Below the pieces are notes generated by a model, which saw nothing but the letters and a program-made list of their open reading frames with translations, made no database searches and was not told where the DNA came from. Of a stretch of DNA of 64,000 nucleotides, positions 24,681 through 38,894 are shown piece by piece; position 1 is the first letter of the stretch, and each line of letters opens with the position of its first letter. The translations under genes and the position numbers were made by a program. Location: positions 12,778,501 through 12,842,500 of the forward strand of contig JAZBRI010000011.1 in assembly GCA_036874045.1 (NCBI GenBank), in the 5' to 3' direction. This DNA comes from Cymodocea nodosa. Taxonomy: Eukaryota; Streptophyta; Magnoliopsida; Alismatales; Cymodoceaceae.

Positions 24681-27489
24681 AACCTCTTAGATTGTTGGTC
24701 TTCATTAGTCTTTTACATCTAGTTGGATATATTTTAAGATATATTCTACATGCAAACCTCTTAAATTGGTTTGCATGTATTGCACAACCATGTTCAATGC
24801 TTGCTTAATGTTTCATGTCTTCCGTAATTTGGTAGTTATGTGTCAAATCTTGAAGCCTTATTTCTGTCAAAACTAGAAATCTAAATCTTTTTTCTAGCAA
24901 TGGATTTGGAGTTTTGACTTTATTGTACTGTTTTTTCATTTTATCAAGTTTAAAAAAGTAGTAGTCATTTGTTTTAATTGAGATGTCAATTTTACGAAAT
25001 ATATTTTATTCTGAGAAAGGAAATGTAGAAAATATTATGTAGCATGCTATAAAAAGTGATGCTTACTCAAGTGAATTATTGTAGTTTTTGCATACTTGAA
25101 ACCCACTTTAGTCAAGTTTCTTGTTTAATATATATGGGCGTGGCACGTGTCCAAGTCTCTGTTCACAGGGACATATTTATATCTGAAATGTGCTGGACAC
25201 ATCTCAAATGTGTTTGTGCTTCATTAGAAGTTGACTGGCTTTCTAGTTCTTTTTATTCATGTTCAACTATAGTAGATGAGAATGTGAGAACCATGCCTTG
25301 TATGTTGTACATGAATGATCGTTTTGCAGTTTGAGGTGAAGTTACAGTCGAGCAAATCAACTTATTTTTTCCAACGGTGAAGTCTACAGTAAACAATTTA
25401 GCAGTGATTCTGGCAATGCTTTTGCCTTTTGCACCGAGCGACAAAAATGTAAACACTAAAAGTACAAGTAGACGAGGATGTCACTCATTGTATAAAACTA
25501 GTTATAATAAAAATGGTCATAACTCCTCAACAAAGCAGTCTAATAAAATTATTCTTAAAAAGCAGTTACGCATGCAAGTGAATATCATGGCTGGAGTAAA
25601 AATATCGGAGGTATCCATAAAAGTTAGACTTCTCACAGTTTCATTTTCTCAAAAAGATTAAGTTGGGTAATATGTTAGCAGGTTTATTTTTGAATTTTGG
25701 TGGTTTTTTCTCATTGCCTTCCTGTTAGCCTATCAATAAATGATTCTTTTCGTTTTTAACTGGTTTTCATTGCTTCCAGAAAAGGAGTGATTTTTGCATA
25801 TTGCATGGCATTCTTTTTGTTGCCATCTCATGCATTTATTTATTTTCCGTTGTTCAGGCTGGCAACTTTTCCACCAGCAGTGAGGTCAAAAAATGAACCT
25901 TAAAAACAGACCATTGTCTCCTTCCCTTTCTCAGAAGAGGCCCGAGAAATCCTCAACTTTGTCGATTGGAGAGAGAATGTTACTGATTACCGTTGGGTTA
26001 GTTGTTCTTCCGGCACCTGAAATTGCAAAACTAGAGCTATTCATGTTTTGATATGCCTCTTATTTTGGAGTTTGATTTGGGTAATATATTCTGCAACCAT
26101 ATCCCGAAAAATAAGAACCTGTTGTTTTCTAATATTCTCCACCGTTGTCTCTCACGAGTTCTTCCCACCCAATGTTGATAGCCATGACACAATCTTCCCT
26201 ATTGTCTTTCACGTGTTCCAGGTGTTTAGCTGATTCAGCCTCCTCCTCATTATTACATAAAACGCGGCAGTCATTAATCCCATTCATCTATGTAATAAGC
26301 TTTATCATTTGTAATTGATTGTCTCATTTCGGTGTGGAACGGTGCCATCCTCAACCGTAAAAAAGTTTGTGATGTATTTTCCTCTTTAGTTTAGAGCTTT
26401 GATACAGTACATCAAAGCCAAAATTTTCATAGCACAAATCCAAATCATGAAATCTGTCAATATTCATATTTCAGGATCTCATCGCCCCATAATGTTTACA
26501 ATAAAACTGAAAACGTCGATTCAATTAGGATCAAGAAGCAGGCGATAGATAACTTAAAATTATCATGTATAAAAATGGTTTTGGCAACCCTCAATTAATT
26601 AATTGCTAATCATAAAACTCCCAAAATAGAATTTCAAAATGAAAAGATGCAAGAAAGGCACACAAGAGCCAATAGGCATTCCAAAAATTTCTAAAATTGG
26701 TACAATCGAAATTAGCACATTTTAAGTTTAACGTACTTGGTACCGGTGTATAGCTAAAATTACATATGTACGGCAGAGACATCATTAATTGTATACAATT
26801 GTATTAACTATTGCTGCGATTATCATAAGAGTGATATGATAAAGCTATTGAACTTGGTTGGATCTTCATTAGAAAATTAGATATTTATGATAAGAAAAAT
26901 ATTTTATATATAGTTATATATATTTTTAAATGGGTGATTAAATCCATGTCCACGAGACAAGAAATCACTTCGGAGAAACGATAATAAGAATAATAATGAC
27001 GACGACGAAGATGCCAAATCACTTCATTTAAATTTAAGAGTAAAAGAAGTATTCCTGGGATATTGGGATATGATTTTAAACAAAAACCAAGATGCCAATC
27101 CAGAGACGCCCTTCGTCGGTTTACAACATGAGCTACTACAAATACAGATTGGCAAAATCTGGCAGCCCGGTGACTGCAGATGAGCCGACAACGTTTCACA
27201 TAACAATAAGCATAAGCTAAACGTTATTAAGCAGGTCATTTCAGAAAAAATTTCATTTTAGTCATGAAAAGTACATGTTTTACTTTTGCAGTCATTTCTT
27301 CAATGTCAAAACATGAGGTATTACGTGCAAAATGCGTAACTTGCATTTTAATCTGCACTAGCTAATGCCAAAAGGGAGCAATATATCCCGAGATAGTATT
27401 GCAGACATGAAAAAAAAAATGCAACCATGCTAATCAAATCTCAAAAACTGGAGGCACGTCGACAACTAAGCAGTTTCCAGTGACAGCAC

Positions 27490-30400
27490 CTACCGAACTG
27501 GTGTTGTATCCATGAACTTCGCTTCATACTCTTGAGGACGCTGTAGAATGCATACAGGGCATGTCAACATGATCGCACGTAAAGCAGAATAGATTAACTA
27601 CCATAGTGGAATACTAAGAAAAGGGTGTGAACTTTCGTGGGGAGAAATTTAAATAAAAATAGAGTGTAAGAGACAAGTACCAAAAACACTGCAGATATAC
27701 ACCGACGTGCAAACCATCGCATGTGCATTGCGCGCTGACAGCTTGCAGCTGCGGCCACACTCTCGAACCATAGGTATACATGACCACTACTGTTTCTGTG
27801 ATAGGTAACACAAGCCCCGTCAAAGTACGAACAAATCACAGCGACAAAAGCATCAAATTTGGAAATTAATGTATACGATAAATATTATTCCTCTTCTCGT
27901 AACAAAAAAAACTTGGGAATTTCCCTAAAAGATCCAGCTGGAAAATCAAGGGAAAATTTTGGAATTTAAAATTAGGAAAAACCTTTCAAAAGGAAGAGAG
28001 TTACCAAAGAGATCATTTAGGTTCTAGTCTTCACCTTCTAGGCATTCAAAGAGTAGAGTAATCAAATTATCACAAAATTGAGTGCAACTCTACAAATAAA
28101 TTCAACTGAATATAATATGTTTTCTTTTTTACAAGTGAGATATAAGCAAATGAGAAAAGCCAAGTTATCACTACACTTTCTTTTGATATCTGAAAAAGAA
28201 TTCTTATATTTGACATAAAAAGTAAACAAGCAAAACAGTACCATTAAAGACAAGAGGTGATTTTATTTTTTTTAAAGAAGAGGACCTTTTATTATTGAAA
28301 TTCAGAGCATTACAGAATAGGCATCCTCTCAATGATATTTGACATTAACTAGCATGATCACAAAAAAATGTTTGTCCCATGCTTATCAAAATGTTAATTC
28401 AGAAAGTCATCTTAGTCTATATCCACGAATAAGGAAAAAGGTTAAATTTAAACACATTAAAAAGCTATAAAGATAACCACATTATTCAGTCTTAGCTTGA
28501 AAGATAGAGAAATAATGGTAAATTCTCTGCGTCAGACAGAATACGGTTCTTATTCAGAGCCACTAATTGCTTTCAGTCAGGCAAAGGGAAGGCCCCTTTC
28601 AAAAGTAGCAAGTTACTTATTATGAATGATAAAATAATCCGAATGTAAACTACATAGATTTTCAACAAATATTTTAATTTTTATAGCACAGAATAGCAAC
28701 TCAACGTCCCAACGTCAAAGAAATGGATGATCTTACCTGTCCACAAAAATATTCCTCAACTTGCCAAACTTCGAGCATTCATCTTGCACGTCCTCTTTTA
28801 TATCCAAATCAAAGTCTGGCTCTGTCTGCACGTCAAATTTGAGAATGTGAAATTAAACATGATAAGGATAAAATAAACAGAAAACACGGCAGACCTCCGT
28901 TCTAGGATCAAACATATTCTTCAACAATATGCAATCACTGGGATCCCCAATAGGTTCAACAACAGTAGCAGGAGCCTGTGTTGGGCGAGCTGCAAAACCA
29001 TTTGAGAGGGGCAATGCCTTTGGAGTTGTATTTGATGCAGAGACGCCAAGTGACTCCACAATGCTGCAAAATAACACAATTAGCAAATGAATGACAATAG
29101 AATGGGAGTGTAATTACAAGGAAAAATCAAAACCTATTGGCTGTCCCAGTGCGATCAAGCTTTTGCATCAGGATTGCTCTTGAACGTGCATCTAGGGCCT
29201 GCGGAGCATACCCAACGTAATTTATAAAATATTCAGAAGAAAATATTTTCTGCTGAAAGCAAAACTATGATTAAACAGGATAAAAGCTCAGATCAGATGA
29301 AGCACATTCACACAAATAAAAGGAGACCCTTTCTAGCAATCCAAATGATAGATGGACTTGTCAACTAAGGAAGCTTTTTGAATAAAGATTACTCTAGAAT
29401 AAGAATTTTGAGCCCGTAGAGCATATCAATGGAATATTCATAAAAGATTCAGATAACAGCATTTTCTATTGAAAGCAAAACCATGATAGAACAGGTAAAA
29501 GTCATCAAATGAAGAACATTCATAAAAGTAAAAGGAGGCCCTTTTCAGCAATCCAAATAATAGATAGCCTTATCAACTAAAAACTCAAATAGGATCACCA
29601 GCATACAAGGATGTTTACACACTCATCCATAATCAAGACAGCAATATATAAGATGTTTACACACCCACCTGCTAAATCATCACTCTTTCCTTTCTTTTCT
29701 AGAAAAATATGCACCTTCATCAAGTATAAAAGCTGAGTTAAGCATCTCTAACGGACTCATCCTTAATTAGGAATCAACTTCTCGAAGTACATTTAAGCTG
29801 ACTAGCAACATTTTTTCACTTCCATTATTTGATCAGCTAGCTAAATGTAACTTAATTGAGAAAATGAAAAGAACTCGCCTTCTCAATGGACGAATATAAA
29901 AATTTGCACAGGTATCAAACTGCAGAAATTATAAAAAGGGTATCAAAAACCATAGTACAAGTAGTTACTGCACGGCTGTAAATAACTTGAGAAATTCTAT
30001 CAAGCATATTGAACTCACCAAACCACCTCCATCATCATCATCAAAATCAGTGGCACTTGTTCCAATATCTTTTCCCACATGTTCTGTGACAGATGACACC
30101 TGCAAAGAGGATGATGCAAAGGAATATTAGACAAATATGTGGTAGAAATACTCCAAATGCCATGTGCATTCTTATAAGTTAAAAATTGTGTACCTTGACA
30201 ATGCGACCTGCAATTTCTAATGTTCCATTCAAACTCTGCTGGGCCACCTTGGCATGTTCAAGTTGAGCAAACTGTAAAAGACCAAAAAAAATCAGAAACT
30301 CATAATGGAGCAAACTGGAAACATGTTCATTCTCTAAAATATACACTGACCTGAATAAACCCAAAACCTTTGCAATGTCCTGTCTCCATATCCAGAGGTA

Positions 30401-33400
30401 GTTGCACAAGCTCTACAGGTCCAAATGCCTCAAATATCTAGAATCAAAGATAGCCAACTGTTAGAAATTTAACAATACAAGGAAGGCAATACAACCACAC
30501 ACATGAAGGTTCATCCCTTCATGGCCGATCTTAAGCCCAGATAAAGGAAGGTTAGCATTAGATAGACAGTTAACTATAAAAATTGTCAGCTCCTCATGAA
30601 CGTAAATCCTGTAGGATTTTAACAATAGATAGAAATACTTGAAAGAAAAGAGGGTTCATGTGACCAACCCCACAGCAGGATTACAGCTCAGTTAATTGTT
30701 GTTGTACAAGAGAATATAAGCCTGAAAAATCTCTTTTTAAATGTCAAAATATACATACTCCTTTCTTCTCAACACATACTCCATGTGAGTGTGTGCATGA
30801 TGGAGCAAAATAGAAGTATAAATATTTCTTTACACACACTCCAACACTTTTGCACCTTAATAAGTATGTGATGTGGGATGGCCGATCAAACCAACCATAC
30901 TCACTAGGTTTGTTTGGACCATGTCGAGCCAAACCCAATTGAACCTTGTAGATAAATGTGCCTTGCAGAAATTCAAAAGTGTATCCATTTCCGAGAATGA
31001 ACTAGAAAAGACAAACAAACCAAGCCAACACCTTGTGATCTATGTTGAGCCTATCTAGACACCAACTATTTGTTGTACAATCATCACATAGAACTTACAT
31101 GGATGCCAATCAAGGCATATGACCCACATGTAAAGATGTCAAGGAAGACAAACGGGCCTCACTCAACCACAACTTATTGGATGGTCTCCACCAACCAACA
31201 AGATATAAATAACTACAATAAATGGCTAATACAAGATACACATTCTCCATCCTCAAAACCTGATCTACCTTCTGCATTATGCTTGTCTAAAACATCAAAG
31301 AGGATTTGGCTGACCGCACATTGGGGCCAATCCTTTCCTTTGTCTTCCAGGTTGAGTATCATAAGTAGCTTCAACTGAATGTCATTAAGAAGCCCAATCT
31401 AACCAACCAGTTAGTTCAACTCAACAAGGGAAACATCAGTATGATTCTTGGATGATAATCAAATCTTCAATGCATTCCACCACATTATCAAAAAAATAAC
31501 AACAGTAGTAATCCAAGCCATAAGCCCATTATGTAAGATTGGCCACATTGAATCCATTTTTTGAAGTATTTTTATCTATTGTCAAATCTTTTGTTAAATT
31601 ATATAAATTTAAATCTTTTCTTACAATTCTTAACCAAGTAGTTTTAGGTTTATCACTATTTTTTAAAATTTCTTTTACACTAATTAATTTTTCTCTCCTA
31701 ACTGATACATTCTTGGTCTCCTAAAGATATGACTAAACCACCTAGGTCAATTTTTTTATTATCTTATCTTCAATAAGTGCAACTCCTACTCTATTCTTAA
31801 TAAAATCATTTTAACTTATCTCTTATAGTATTACCATTCATCTATCTAAACATACGTATCTCACCAACACTAACTTTTTATATATGCTTATGCATTACAA
31901 CCCAACATTCTAAGCCATAGAGTATATAGTTGGGTGAACGACAGTTTTATAGAATTTTTCTTTTAATTTTAAGGATATTCTTCTATCACACCATACTACA
32001 AAAGTATTTTTCCACTTCATCTATCTTACTTTAATCCTATAAATAACATTTTTTATAATTTCACAATTGCTACTTATCATAGATCCTACATACTTAAAAG
32101 ACTTACTTTTATAAATCTCATGATCATCCAAAAGTATATATTTTCATCATTATTCCTATTATCTATTTCATATATTCAAATTTTAACCTATTCAATCTAA
32201 ATCCTTTGGACTCTAAGGTGCCTCTCCATATTCTAATTTAGAACTAATTCCTAACTTTCATCAACTAAAACTAATGAGGTGAAAATTGAATTCATTGATT
32301 AGATAATTTTTTGAAATGATAATGTTGTATACAGTAGAAATTTACAAGGAGAAACAAGACATGGTAAATTCAGTCAAACTTACTTGACGGAGTTGATCTT
32401 CTGTCATGTTGAAGTGTAGATTTCCTATGTAAAGCTTTCTATCAGCGCCTGGGGCTGAAAGGCTAGTTCCCCCAGCAGTTGACTGAACAAGATTTTTTTC
32501 TGCTTCAGAACGTTTAACCATGACTGGTTGACCAAGAAGCAGATTGCCAGCCAGTTGCAATGCTGCTTGGACAGATGTAGCATCATAAAATTCGATATAC
32601 CTGTCATGATAACATTAAATTTCACAAAAATTAACTCATTTCCGAACAAAAACAATGAAACTTTCATAAGAAAAACCAAGGTTATAGCATTAAAGGCTTC
32701 AGACAGCTCCAGAGTTGGACGCCTTCATGCACCAGCAGAAAAGCAGAACATGCAGATTCTGTGGGCATGCCAAATTGCCACTGTCACCTCTATTTAAATT
32801 ATTGTGTGAGGACAACAACTGCAAGTTTGATGTCACAAGAATGCAAATCCCATTCAAACAAGTTTTTTTGACCAAATGTTGACTCAACACCAATTCTGTG
32901 TATAACTCACGATTGAAACAGCTATAGCTATCCAACGACATCACCAGCTGTAAAATCCTAAAATGAATATGACAATAGAACAAGGCTGAGAAAAATAGCT
33001 CCAAAACTGGCCTGCACAAATTAGTATAGTACAGATTTATGGCACTATTTCTACAAAAATGCATATAAAGGACAAATCTGATACACAAGGTCTGAGGATC
33101 CCACCAGTGTTATGGGTAGAGTTTAACTAATGTAGACTTACCTCTAAAAATGGAGGTTGTTTCAAACCCATGACCATCAAGTAACAACAGAATCTTACCA
33201 TTGCACCAAGACTCACCATCTTATATGTAAATGCATATACATATCCTAAAAATCATATTATAGTTAATTTCTTTTTACCTATGATTTTCCAACTTGAAAA
33301 AATTGGGAACGTTAGGATCACTTTGCTATATACAATTTAAAAATAATAAAATAATATTCCTAAGGCATTTTTCAAGTAGAACTATTTTTTCAAATCATGA

Positions 33401-36400
33401 CGCTTATATTTTATATTTACTCAAGGAACACAGAACATACTATAAAACAAAAAAACAAAAAACATATATGACAAAGAAAAGAAAACGTAAAACCATTTCA
33501 GTTCATCTCACCAGAAAGAAATTACATAACAAAGTTCAAAATAACAGTCGAGAACACAAAAATCAGCAGTGTATGAGAATTTTAATTTACCAAGATAAAG
33601 ATTACTTGTAAGTTATAAGAAAATACACCTTGATAGTGACATATTTGTGTTGATGATCGGTCATTTAACACATCAACCTAAAAAATAAATGGAATTTTAG
33701 AAATTGAAGCATCAAGATTAAAACATCATTTTGCTGGCATTTTAATGTTTTAATTTACAGAAAAATCTTAAATAAATACAAATCCAAACAGTAGATGCTA
33801 GCAAAATTCATAAATTTTCATATTAATCCCATCTAATATGGGTTGGTTGCAAACTAGGTTACACTGGAACATATCATGTAAATCTCAATCCCTAAAATAT
33901 TTTTTTATGAGCAAGGATGGCTATATCTAAAATAAGGGAATGACTCCAATAAGCTCATTCCAAGGGAAGGGTGGAACAACTTTTATCCAATCTTTGACCC
34001 CAACTTATCCTTGCTCGAGGACAATATCTCTTTCCCTCTATCTCTCCACTAAAATCTCTTTCACATATGACTGAATATAAATAGACACTTCCCATCTCAT
34101 ATCTATCTCTGCCCCTCCCCCTTCTATAAATAATTTGTCAAATGAAAAAAAAAAATACTTGTAATCTTATTTCTACTACAGGAATTATGCTCATATTGGA
34201 TTGATGAGTTTTTAAGTCAGGCTCTCAACATCAACTCTCCTTTACCTAGGCTTAGGACTGCTTGTGCAGGAATATCCTTCACAGGTGAATTTCCAACAAA
34301 AATAGGTTTATATCAAGGATCAATTCTAAGTCATTACATTTTGGTATTGACCATGGATAAAATAACTAAAGAAATTCAAGAAAAAATATCTTCATGTATG
34401 CTATTTGTTGATGGAAATGTCTTCAGTGAGTTAGTATTCGGCTAGAATCATAGAGATACCCTACAATCCAAAGGATTTAAACTAAGTAAAACTGCATTTG
34501 AATATGAGCCTTTGCTCAAAAACAAAGATTGAATACATGGAGTGTAGGTTTAAAAATGATAGGGTGAAAGAACAAAATTTAATGGTATGAGATTCCTTAA
34601 AAGAAAAATTATGGATATTAATAATCTATAATAAGCAACATTAGAGATATTAAAAGGAGGATGTTCACGAAACTAAAATATGAAAGACAAATAGAGAAAT
34701 GCATAAAAAGCAAAATATGATAAAAGAGTAGCCTTAAATTTAAAAAGGAAATTTTTATAAGACATCTACATGCAATCATACTATATGATATGGGGCTATT
34801 AAGCATGAACATGTATAAAACATTAGTGTAATAAAAATATAGATGTTAAAATAAATAAGTGGTGATAGTATAAAAAATAAGTTAAGAAATGATATCATTT
34901 GAAATAGAAGTGAGTTGCAATTGCTGAAGATAAAATAAAAGAAAACTGTCATATGGTTTGATCATATCCACAGAACGTCTATAGATATGATGCATATATG
35001 ACGGAAGTAGAATTAACTAATTTAGTAACTAGAAGAGGTAGAGGAAGACCAAAAATTACTTCTTTATAAATAATGAAAAGATTTGAAGTTACATAATTAA
35101 ATGGAAAACTTAGTAGATAGGAATAAATGAATAGAAAATATTTGATTTTTTTTGAAATACACTTATTATCCTCATAGTAATATTGGTAATGCATTCACGT
35201 TTGTTCCCATTCAAACAAAATTTGAATACATTTTGGACAACATGAATGAACGGTGTCCAATAGACATTGTATAATAATGTAATGATCTTGGTGATGTTTG
35301 GCTTTAATACATTACTCACATTTTTGTACACTTATTTCACAAGTTGTTATAGGTCAAATTTAAATTATTACATTTGATGAAAGATGTGAATAAAGTTTCA
35401 TAAAATAAAATGGCATACCCAACTCCTTTTGATCTTCTTGAATTTCGATCCATTATAAGACGGACATCTCTCACCTACAAATAATCAGTCAGTATATTTC
35501 AAATTTCAATACATGTGCATTGATTTAGAGTAAAAACTTCAAGCAATATAATGAATATTGTTACTAGTTTATTGCATTGACAGCATTCACGATGCCTTTA
35601 CTTCAACAATCACTTCCATACATCATCTTTAACAACCAAACAAAAGGCACACTCGGGCAACAAAAAAAATTGTTATAATAACCCCACTAGAGGCAGCAGA
35701 ATTCACTAAAGTAATTTTTTACCTAGATTATTATTTTAGCGCATCATGTAGTTTGAAGCTATGATTAAAAATGCTTTTTGATCTATTTTAAGTTTTCCTG
35801 TTGACAAACTTTTAGAGAGTGAAAGTTGCAATCAAGGGTTCAAATTCCACGAAGCATCTTCTCCACTTGTGAAGGTAAGGCTACATAAACTTTAACTCTT
35901 CCAAACCTACATTAGTGGAAGTCCAGTGAACTTAATGTCTTTTTATTCTATTGACAACTTTAGATCAAAATCAGAGAAAAACAAAATGTCTTTATAAGAA
36001 AGCATAGAGTCTGTGATTCCATAAGCAATTCCAAAACCATTCCAAGAAGAAGATAGATGTTAATGTGAATTTTGCAGTTGAATCTGCAGTTACACAGAGA
36101 AGAATATTTATGTGAAAAGTTAAATGAATACTTTACGAAGGAAAATTTGTTTGCAAGATGATATAGAATACTAACCTTGCCCACTTGTGAGAAGAACTCG
36201 TAAACATCTCTCTCAGTTGCCTTCAAAGGCATCTGTGCATCAGCATGGTAATCTTTTGTCAACAACAAAAATAAATATACTGTCTACTACTTTTAGATAT
36301 CAAACATGGAATCCATCCTGTCAATACCGCTCATCAAAAGGAGTGACCTATACTAAATAGGAACAGTCTACTTTGTACACAGTCAAATTAACTGTTTCAA

Positions 36401-38894
36401 ATAGTAGTATATGATGGTGATAGAGTGTAACGCCCACACACAGTTAATGAACATGATGGTACAATTGGCATATTAATAAAACAAGTTGTGTATACCTAAA
36501 AATTTTGTTCATGACAAAATTAATCTAGGAGAAAGAGTGAATTTTCATCATGCCAAGTAATCCATGGTCCTTTGATGTATATCTATCAGATAATAAATAT
36601 CAAGCTCCTTGTGATGACTAGAATCATGATGCAAAATATATTTAATAAATTCCCAAGAAATAGATGGTTTGTGGTCGTAATTCCTATTAAAAAAAAGTGA
36701 CACTGCAACACTAAAGAAGCATATGTCATTATTTCAGAAAAGACAATGCATTACAGCTAATGAACAGATAAGGTATACATTCTAGAGCACCTGGTATGCA
36801 AAAATTGTCCTCTGATCCCTTTCTGGATCAGCTTCAGGTTCCACTGCTTCCTTCTTTTCTTTTAGTTTCCTTTTTTTTTTAAAAAAATGCAATAATTAGA
36901 AAAAATACAAGTATAAATGTTGAAGAATGAATAGGAGTTAAGAAGTTCAAGTTGCACAAAACTTTGGAAATCTTAAGTGTTGGGAGTTTTGGGACTCTCT
37001 TGCCTAACATATAATAGCTAATTATTACTCTCACCCTCTGCCAAAGCTAATTCTTAAGTGGTAAAGAAAGGAGACTACAAAGGAATAGCATCCAAGCCAT
37101 GGTGGTCTACAGGTGTTATGGATTTCTCTGAATGAGAGCATTTTCCTTTGTCAAATGAAACTTAAGAAGTCGTTATGGTGATGGATTCATATGAAAAAGT
37201 TAATATTTCTTAAGGAAATCAATTTGAGTAATTTTGGTAACTAACAGTTGTCAAGATGCTCACATAGGCATCGTACAGATGTCAAGGTACGCCAACAAGA
37301 ATAGATGTTTTATTCCTAGCCCTTTTTTTATAAACCAGATCATAAGTGGAACAGAAGCTCCTCTAATCTATCCAAACTCATGTAGTAATCTCTATATGAT
37401 TCTGGTACAATTTATTCATTCAAAACCTGAATTTTAAAATTTTGACCTTTACATGTATTTAACATATTATAAACATTTTTGTGATTTTTCATTATGCATT
37501 TTATTGACAAGATTTGTTTATTATAACTTGTTCTTCGTATTTTTTATAACATTACATATTACATAGAAACGTAATACTATTATATTACATTGTATATAAT
37601 AATTAACATCTGATTTTACAATATTATGCACATAGTTAACGTGTTTGACAACATCATAATTATTTTCATTGGTATGTTATTGACCAATTCTATGCATCAT
37701 GACTTGTTTTCTTATTTACACAAATTTTAGTAACTAAAATCTGATTTTGTAGCATTATACATATATTTAACACATTTTACATCATTAACATAGTTAACTT
37801 ACATATATATACCATGCATATATCTATCGTTAAATTTATGCATACCTTATTAAAAAATACCACCTAGGTGCCAGGCATCCTTGGCCAACACCTAAGTGCC
37901 TTGACAACTTTCTTCCATTTTTCAAATTATAGATATCTTTCATGTTATTCTTTACTCTTCAAACCACATATCTGTAGTTTACACTTACATTATACTATTT
38001 ATTATATTAAATCAACTCCGCCGTGCAACTAACCTTTTCTGTAAAATACTAAAAATTCCATTAACTTAAAATGAATCCTAACTTTCATTCACTTAAAAAC
38101 GAACTGAAAAACAGTTCTACTAGTTAATATAATTTTTGAATCTATTAGCTAATAATATAAATGCCTCTTTGCAAGTACTTCTCACTGGTTCTATGTATTC
38201 GTAACAAAAAAATCTGGACCTGAAATAGAAGCGGTAACACACTGTTCTCTTAAAGTACGAGATGAATTCAATCTAAATTCCAAGCAAACTTATTGGGGCA
38301 ATTTTTCAGCATATTCCAGTGTGGACGAAACCATGAAATGTTTTACCTGCTTTCCCTTATCTCTCTCTCAGCGTCTCTCTCCCTAGCAACTCTTTCCCTA
38401 TACCTCGCCCTCTCCATCTCCATCTCCATCTCCATTTCTCTATCGTGCCTCGTCGACCGGCTTCCACTTCTCGTCGTGCGCTCCCTTTCATACTCAATGT
38501 CAGGTTCTCGTTCATGCCTCCTCGACCGGCTGCTACTTCTCCTTGAGTGCTCCCTCTCGTACTCCATCTCCTCCTCTCTGCCATACCTTCGCAATCTCTC
38601 CTTTTCCCTGTCCCTATCTCCTCTGCCTCTTTCTCTATCGCGGTAGTGGTGATCCCTCTCCTTCTCCTTCTCCTTCCGTTCTGTCCTCGACGAAGAGCGT
38701 TCTCTGTCCCGTTCCAGATCCCTATCCCGATCATCGCGGCGCTCTCTCCTCGAGTCATTTTTCACGGCGTCGAAGTCGTTCACGTCTCGGTGACGGTGGC
38801 TAACACTGCGGGAGCTCCTCTTCCCGTCCTTGGTAGCGCCTCCGTGCTTGTCATCCACTGCCTTCTCGAGGTAATCGTACTCGTCGAAGTCCAT
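27490..38894 (-). CDS. RBM39: RBM39/CC1-like splicing factor (three RRMs)
   Basis: Thirteen minus-strand exons: 38894-38347, 36869-36791, 36232-36176, 35474-35419, 32600-32384, 30437-30351, 30271-30194, 30099-30019, 29198-29134, 29063-28895, 28825-28737, 27795-27681 and 27540-27490. All introns are GT-AG, phases close, and the product is 563 residues, close to the Arabidopsis CC1-like protein. Residues 1-185 are an Arg/Asp/Glu/Ser-rich (RS/RD) region. RRM1 (about 203-285) has RNP2 IFAYQM and RNP1 KGVGYIEF. RRM2 (about 310-390) has LYIGNL and KGFGFIQF. The last domain (about 465-555) is a U2AF-homology motif with RWF (the UHM Arg-X-Phe). Family members act in nuclear 3' splice-site recognition with U2AF/SF3b and in transcription co-regulation. 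The RNP2 of RRM1 reads IFAYQM rather than VFVxxL. Introns 3, 4 and 5 are long (about 0.7, 2.8 and 1.9 kb); introns 4 and 5 hold LINE relics. Confidence 0.94.
31530..32290 (-). mobile_element. LINE reverse-transcriptase remnant (intron 5 of RBM39-like gene)
   Basis: On the minus strand, 31964-31926 reads KEKFYKTVVHPT. After a one-base shift it continues ILYGLECWVVMHKH. This matches the conserved LINE segment 'KxKFYxTxVRPxxLYGxECW' just after the polymerase palm. Frameshifts and stops make it inactive. It is related to the 5870-6560 copy. It lies in the same orientation as the host gene, between the exons at 32600-32384 and 30437-30351. Confidence 0.78.
34150..35125 (+). mobile_element. LINE reverse-transcriptase remnant (intron 4 of RBM39-like gene)
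   Basis: From 34284 the plus strand reads EFPTKIGLYQGSILSHYILV, then MDKITKEIQEKISSCMLFVDGN. This matches the LINE pattern 'GLxQGSxLSPYLFxLxMDxLTxxIQ ... CMLFADD'. The catalytic FADD box (34404-34415) has become FVDG, so one catalytic Asp is lost. GFKLSKTAFEYEP follows, and near 35020-35060 TRRGRGRPKIT matches the C-terminal 'RGRGRPKxTW' of this LINE group. Internal stops confirm a dead copy. It is antisense to the host gene. Confidence 0.8.

Larger units (their letters stand above)
21760..27489. other. long intergenic region with gypsy relic
   Basis: Apart from the telo-box island and the gypsy remnant at 24050-24680 listed separately, I see no supported gene. Open frames at 23290-23538, 25056-25334 and 25377-25661 have no domain, no clear codon bias and no splice partners. 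The last ~300 bases before 27490 are the 3' UTR of the splicing-factor gene, which runs on the minus strand. Confidence 0.45.
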
